From positions 225,289 through 289,288 of the forward strand of contig JXTB01000088.1 of NCBI GenBank assembly GCA_002914805.1: a DNA stretch of 64,000 nt, read 5' to 3'. The notes under the pieces were generated by a model that searched no databases, was not told where the DNA came from, and saw nothing but the letters and a program-made list of their open reading frames with translations. Origin of the DNA: Parasponia andersonii (lineage: Eukaryota; Streptophyta; Magnoliopsida; Rosales; Cannabaceae). A program made the position numbers and the translations under genes. Positions 60,231-64,000 of the stretch are shown here, one piece after another; positions within the stretch are counted from its first letter, which is position 1, and the number at the start of each line of letters is the position of its first letter.

Positions 60231-60675
60231 CAATGTATAAGCTAGTGGGAGCAGAAGTTATTCAATTCTTACGATCTTATCTTGGCTGCTATATAGTTAT
60301 TATCCCATCTGACATTGTCGAATTTGTCCTACTTCGTTATGAAATTACAGAAATAATGATTTTTGAAGGTCTTTGTTATACGTCTTTAGAATCTATGTTA
60401 TTTGTTGCCATGCATCAATATTCTATGGTAATGACCATTACTTTAAGGATAAAATTGGTGACACATCGAGTGCTTTTTAAGACTAGCTAAGATATGTCTC
60501 TTACTTCTCTGCTATGATATATTTGAACGTTTTAAGTGGATTTTTTTTTAAACTCTTCTTGCATCTTCAGGCTCTCAAACAACTTCCTTGGGAAAAAGTT
60601 CAATCGACTACAAAATTTGGTGGTGTCATTTCCGAGGGATTTAGTTTGGTGTCAAATGGACCCCTGAATATGTGA
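60231..60675 (+). CDS. Two terminal exons of an unrecognised host gene (partial)
   Basis: Exon 60231-60256, after TGTTCAG, encodes MYKLVGAE in its frame and ends at a GT donor. Exon 60571-60675, after CTTCAG, encodes ALKQLPWEKVQSTTKFGGVI through NGPLNM and ends in TGA. The two join in phase (the first enters with one base owed by an earlier exon). The composition is protein-like and unlike the surrounding DNA. I do not recognise the family. Earlier exons are not found in the window: they may lie left of the Athila-type element, or the fragment may be a partial copy. A link to the gene at 48297 is possible but not supported. Confidence 0.5.
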
Positions 60676-62483
60676 GAGTGATAAAAATGATGCGAAGCAA
60701 GTTTAATATGTGAGAATATTTGACTTGGGAATGAGTACATTGATCTATATTTTCAGCACCGTCTTGATATTTTAGTGCTAGCCGAGGACGCTAACTAGTG
60801 AGGAGACCTTTCTCCATTTGATTAGTTCATAATATCTTTCTATATATTCCGGTTAGGGGTAATTTAAATCTGGCATATCAGTATATTGTAGCAAGAAAGT
60901 CTCTCCCTCTTAGAGATAGAATTTCAATTTTGGTTTCGTTTGTGGTTTTAGACTAGTTTCATTTCTATCGAAATTTAATTCTTTTAAAGCTTAAACTAAG
61001 TTTACTAATCTACAAAGAGAATATGCAGAAAAAGATCGGAGAGAAATAAAAAACAATAAGCAAGAGGTTAGAATTCTCTTTCTTGCGTAACTAATAATAA
61101 AATATAACATCTTTCTTTTATTTTGAGACCGTCCTGAATAATACATGTATAACATTAAACAAATTTATTTATCAAATAAGGGAAGCAAACTCTGATTTGG
61201 GCAACCAAATGTGAGGGCCACAAGGTATGTCAACTTCATGTTTTGGAATTAGGCATTGCAAAACTTTATATACAACAGTTGGACAAATTAATACTAGATA
61301 GGCCTTAGGAGCCAAAGAATGGAGCAAGATTTTCCAACTGAATGTGGAACACATTCATTTATAGTTTTTGCTTTCTTCACAATTGTCTTTCACAATTGTC
61401 TTTGCCTAAGGTATGAGATTGGTAATTGCCATAAAGTAGCTAATTCACCGTAAGGAAGAGATGTCAATATGAATCACTCACGTTCTAAAGAAAAAAAATA
61501 ATACTTACCTAAGTTCAGACTCACATTATGTGAACTTGGTCTAACTCATCAAATAAACTGAAGGTCAAGCCAGGTCTCATTCATAGGTACATAGATCTGT
61601 TTTAGCTGATATATATTAAGTTTACGTTTAATTATTTTATATATAATTTTAAATATATTCTTAATTAAAATTTTAAAAAAACTTAATTAAATATTTTCGT
61701 TTATATACTTTTAATATTATTTATTTACTTATTTTTGTTTATTTTTTAATTTATTTAAAATTTTTTAAAAAATATATATAAATATACTTTAAGGCCCATA
61801 TTTCATACTTTAAAACATAATATAATAATGAAATTAGAAAAGGACCCGTATATTTCTGTACGTACAGACCGATTATAAGTCCACTATAAAATTCATTTTT
61901 AAATGCGGGCTATGCCAGCGGACTCCGACCTACTTTTAATCTCTACTTTAAGCCCCGTGACATTATGACAACCTAACTTCAATCCTTAAGGGGTGATGGT
62001 GTACGATGCAGAGAAACAGTCCATGACAATGGTGAGAATCTGTACGAATATTCCTCTTGTTTTAATCACCAAATTGATATTAAATTCCTCTTCCCATGGA
62101 ATGATGGCTTAGAACGCATTATAAAAAATTTAAAGTTAGTCCTTATATGTCTAGCCCAGGGGCACAAAAAGAATCAGTCCTTACTGGGGGCATCGTCATG
62201 TACACTGCAGACAAGAATAGCCCAAATGATAGACTATGGCCTCATCCAAATTAGAAAACTCAAGTCATTTCAATTAAACCAAATTTTTAGCCTTAGATGG
62301 TTGATTGCATTCCCCTTCCTACTGCCCGCAAATAACAAAGGCATGGAACAAAATAAATAAATAAATAAAGAAAAGACAAAATGCCTAACAACATTACGAC
62401 TATCTAAACGACTCTGTTAGAGACCCTAACGTTGATGCTAGAAATTAGATTTCGAAACAAAGATAAGTGTGTTCAGTTATTAC
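60676..62483. other. Intergenic sequence, no gene recognised
   Basis: Mostly AT-rich, with a strongly AT-rich stretch at 61600-61790 and a short (AATA)n tract at about 62352-62370. A minus-strand frame at 61172-61354 has no recognisable similarity and is not called. Confidence 0.4.
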
Positions 62484-64000
62484 TGTAAAAGCCTGATTTT
62501 TAATAAGGGTAAAAACGTCATTTCAGGCCAAGGGCATTTCTATAATTGTGTATTTACAAAATATAAAATTTAAATATCAGGAATGAATCCGGACTTGGTC
62601 GTGGGCTAGGTTCATTTGGGGTTAAACATATAAATATATATATTTTTAAAGTGAATGACTAAATTGAAAGATTGCTTTAAAAATTGTGGCTCAACTAGAA
62701 TTTCAAAAAAGAGTTTTGCTCAAATATGGGACCAAATTAAAATTGAAAGATTCAATTTCAATATATAAAAATATATTGAAGTTGATTTTAAAAAGATTTT
62801 TGATCAGGATTGTCACGTGTCCACTAGTAGCGGTGTCTCTTAACTCCCTGTAATTGCCCACGAGCCCTTCTTCTTCTTCAAAACCAAACAACGTTAGCTA
62901 CCAACAGCACCGCCCCTACAACTGCCCAACTCACCAGCCCACCCTCTTCTTCGGTCATCGACGAAGCCAACACGGCAACCTCATCTCTTGTCGAGCTCGG
63001 ACGATGAAGTTATTAGGAGACGCTGAAGTTAGCGTCTGCTGAGCAATTTTTCGATCACTAGAGCTTCGTCCGATGTCCTTTCAAGACACCGCCAACATGT
63101 GTAGAATTATCTCAACGTCACCGACAAAACCCAACCCACTATTTCTGTCAATTGGCTGCCAGTAAAAAACTCTCTGATTTGGCCATTTTACAAATTAATT
63201 GTGGTATTTTATAACTATATTTGTGAAATAATTATTTAGGCCAAAATAAAAGTATATAAGACGATAGAGAGGTTTAAATCAATCTAGAAATGTGTAAAAT
63301 TCTCGAATCGAAAAAAAGAAGATATTTTTCAAAATATTTCAAAAGAGGTATTTTTGTGATTGGAAGCCCATTTAAAGTTTAAGATCTCAAAACAAAGTTT
63401 CAACCTTAAATTTAGACTCATAAGTGAAAAGGCAAACAAACATTGATGTAAAATATCGATATATTTCAAATTAGCACGAATTTCAAAACATGAAACTTGT
63501 GAATAGTCTTGTTTTATGTTATGGGTTCGGGTTTTAACTAGGAATCCAAATTGGTCGAATTATTTGTTCAACCTAATTATTTTAGATGCTAGAAATTTAG
63601 TGATGAAATTTGTTTTCTCATTCAAGACTTTGTTAGAAAAGTATTTTTCTAGAGTAAGCTAAATTGGGTTCTAATTCGCTCTGCAGATTTCCTAACAACT
63701 CGCGGAAATTCATATAGACTTTAATAGAGGATTCTTACACTTATTTGAGATAAGAACTCGATTATTTACTTTTAAATTAGTTTATCATAAATAGTTTGGA
63801 TTGATTTTGATTAAATTAAATTTCGTGATTTAAATATTATGAAAAATGTGTTTTGCTTGATTTCATGATTTTGAATGAATGAGAAACTACTGCATGGTTG
63901 ATTATTGATTTGATCATAAAGCATACATATTTGTATTCATGTCACGCATTTACATTACAGATTGTGTCACACACAGCCGTAGAAATTACAATGTTCAAGT
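62484..64000 (+). mobile_element. LTR related to the chromovirus family, cut by the window end
   Basis: It starts TGTAAAAGCCTGATTTT, like the family's LTR 5' end. It shares landmarks further in: a GC-rich block (about 62820-63130), CCTAATTATTTTAGATGCTA near 63572 followed by AGTGA(T/A)GA(A/T)ATT, and the GATAAGAACTCGATT block near 63750. It is diverged from the copies at 21.7 and 49.5 kb. Whether it is a solo LTR or part of a larger element cannot be seen. Confidence 0.7.

Noticed and set aside
61172-61354. 60-codon minus-strand frame (MCSTFSWKILLHS)
   Set aside because: Fairly normal composition but no recognisable domain, no partner exons and no clear promoter.

Overview
The window is nuclear DNA from a flowering plant, almost certainly a eudicot. 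It is AT-rich, its genes have GT-AG introns and it carries many LTR retrotransposons. Two genes can be placed by protein similarity recalled from Arabidopsis: FTSH6 and the PPR gene At2g36730. No species is assigned. There is no prokaryotic-type system (operon, CRISPR, phage) here.

Left part (1-9.7 kb): the five-exon chloroplast protease gene FTSH6 (1232-3848, +) has a three-unit heat-shock element just upstream of its TATA box. It is followed by an intronless E-class PPR gene (7279-8820, +). Three patches of a degenerate A-rich repeat built on AAACGACAA lie beside these genes (about 60-510, 4030-4345, 9240-9715). A second short-period array, built on GATTCTTGACA, lies at 6.39-6.65 kb.

Middle part (10-38 kb): an old, shortened Ty3/gypsy element of the Tat group (10.68-15.45 kb) precedes a minus-strand cluster of AVT1-type vacuolar amino-acid transporter genes. 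The cluster holds a complete gene A (15870-17746), an orphan first exon (31450-31621) and a complete gene B (35323-37816). A 9.5-kb chromovirus flanked by a perfect 5-bp target duplication sits inside what was intron 1 of the orphan copy. Gene B appears to use a GC-AG first intron.

Right part (38-64 kb): a 2.3-kb stretch (40.5-42.84 kb) is made almost wholly of variants of GGTTACTAGTTACTAATT, with a higher-order unit of about 150-170 bp. It is directly followed by a 436-bp Tourist/PIF-Harbinger-type MITE. LTRs of the chromovirus family, or relatives of it, recur at 44.6-46.9 kb, 49.5-51.3 kb (a solo LTR with a perfect target duplication in a short host intron, next to an assembly gap) and 62.5-64 kb. 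An unrecognised four-exon host gene starts at 48297. A gag-protease-only Athila-type element (51848-59332, minus strand, perfect 5-bp duplication) lies downstream of it. Beyond that, two small exons at 60231-60675 look like the 3' end of another host gene.

Exon limits were worked out by hand from splice dinucleotides, reading phase and remembered family sequences. Statements about relatedness rest on visual comparison, not on a database search.
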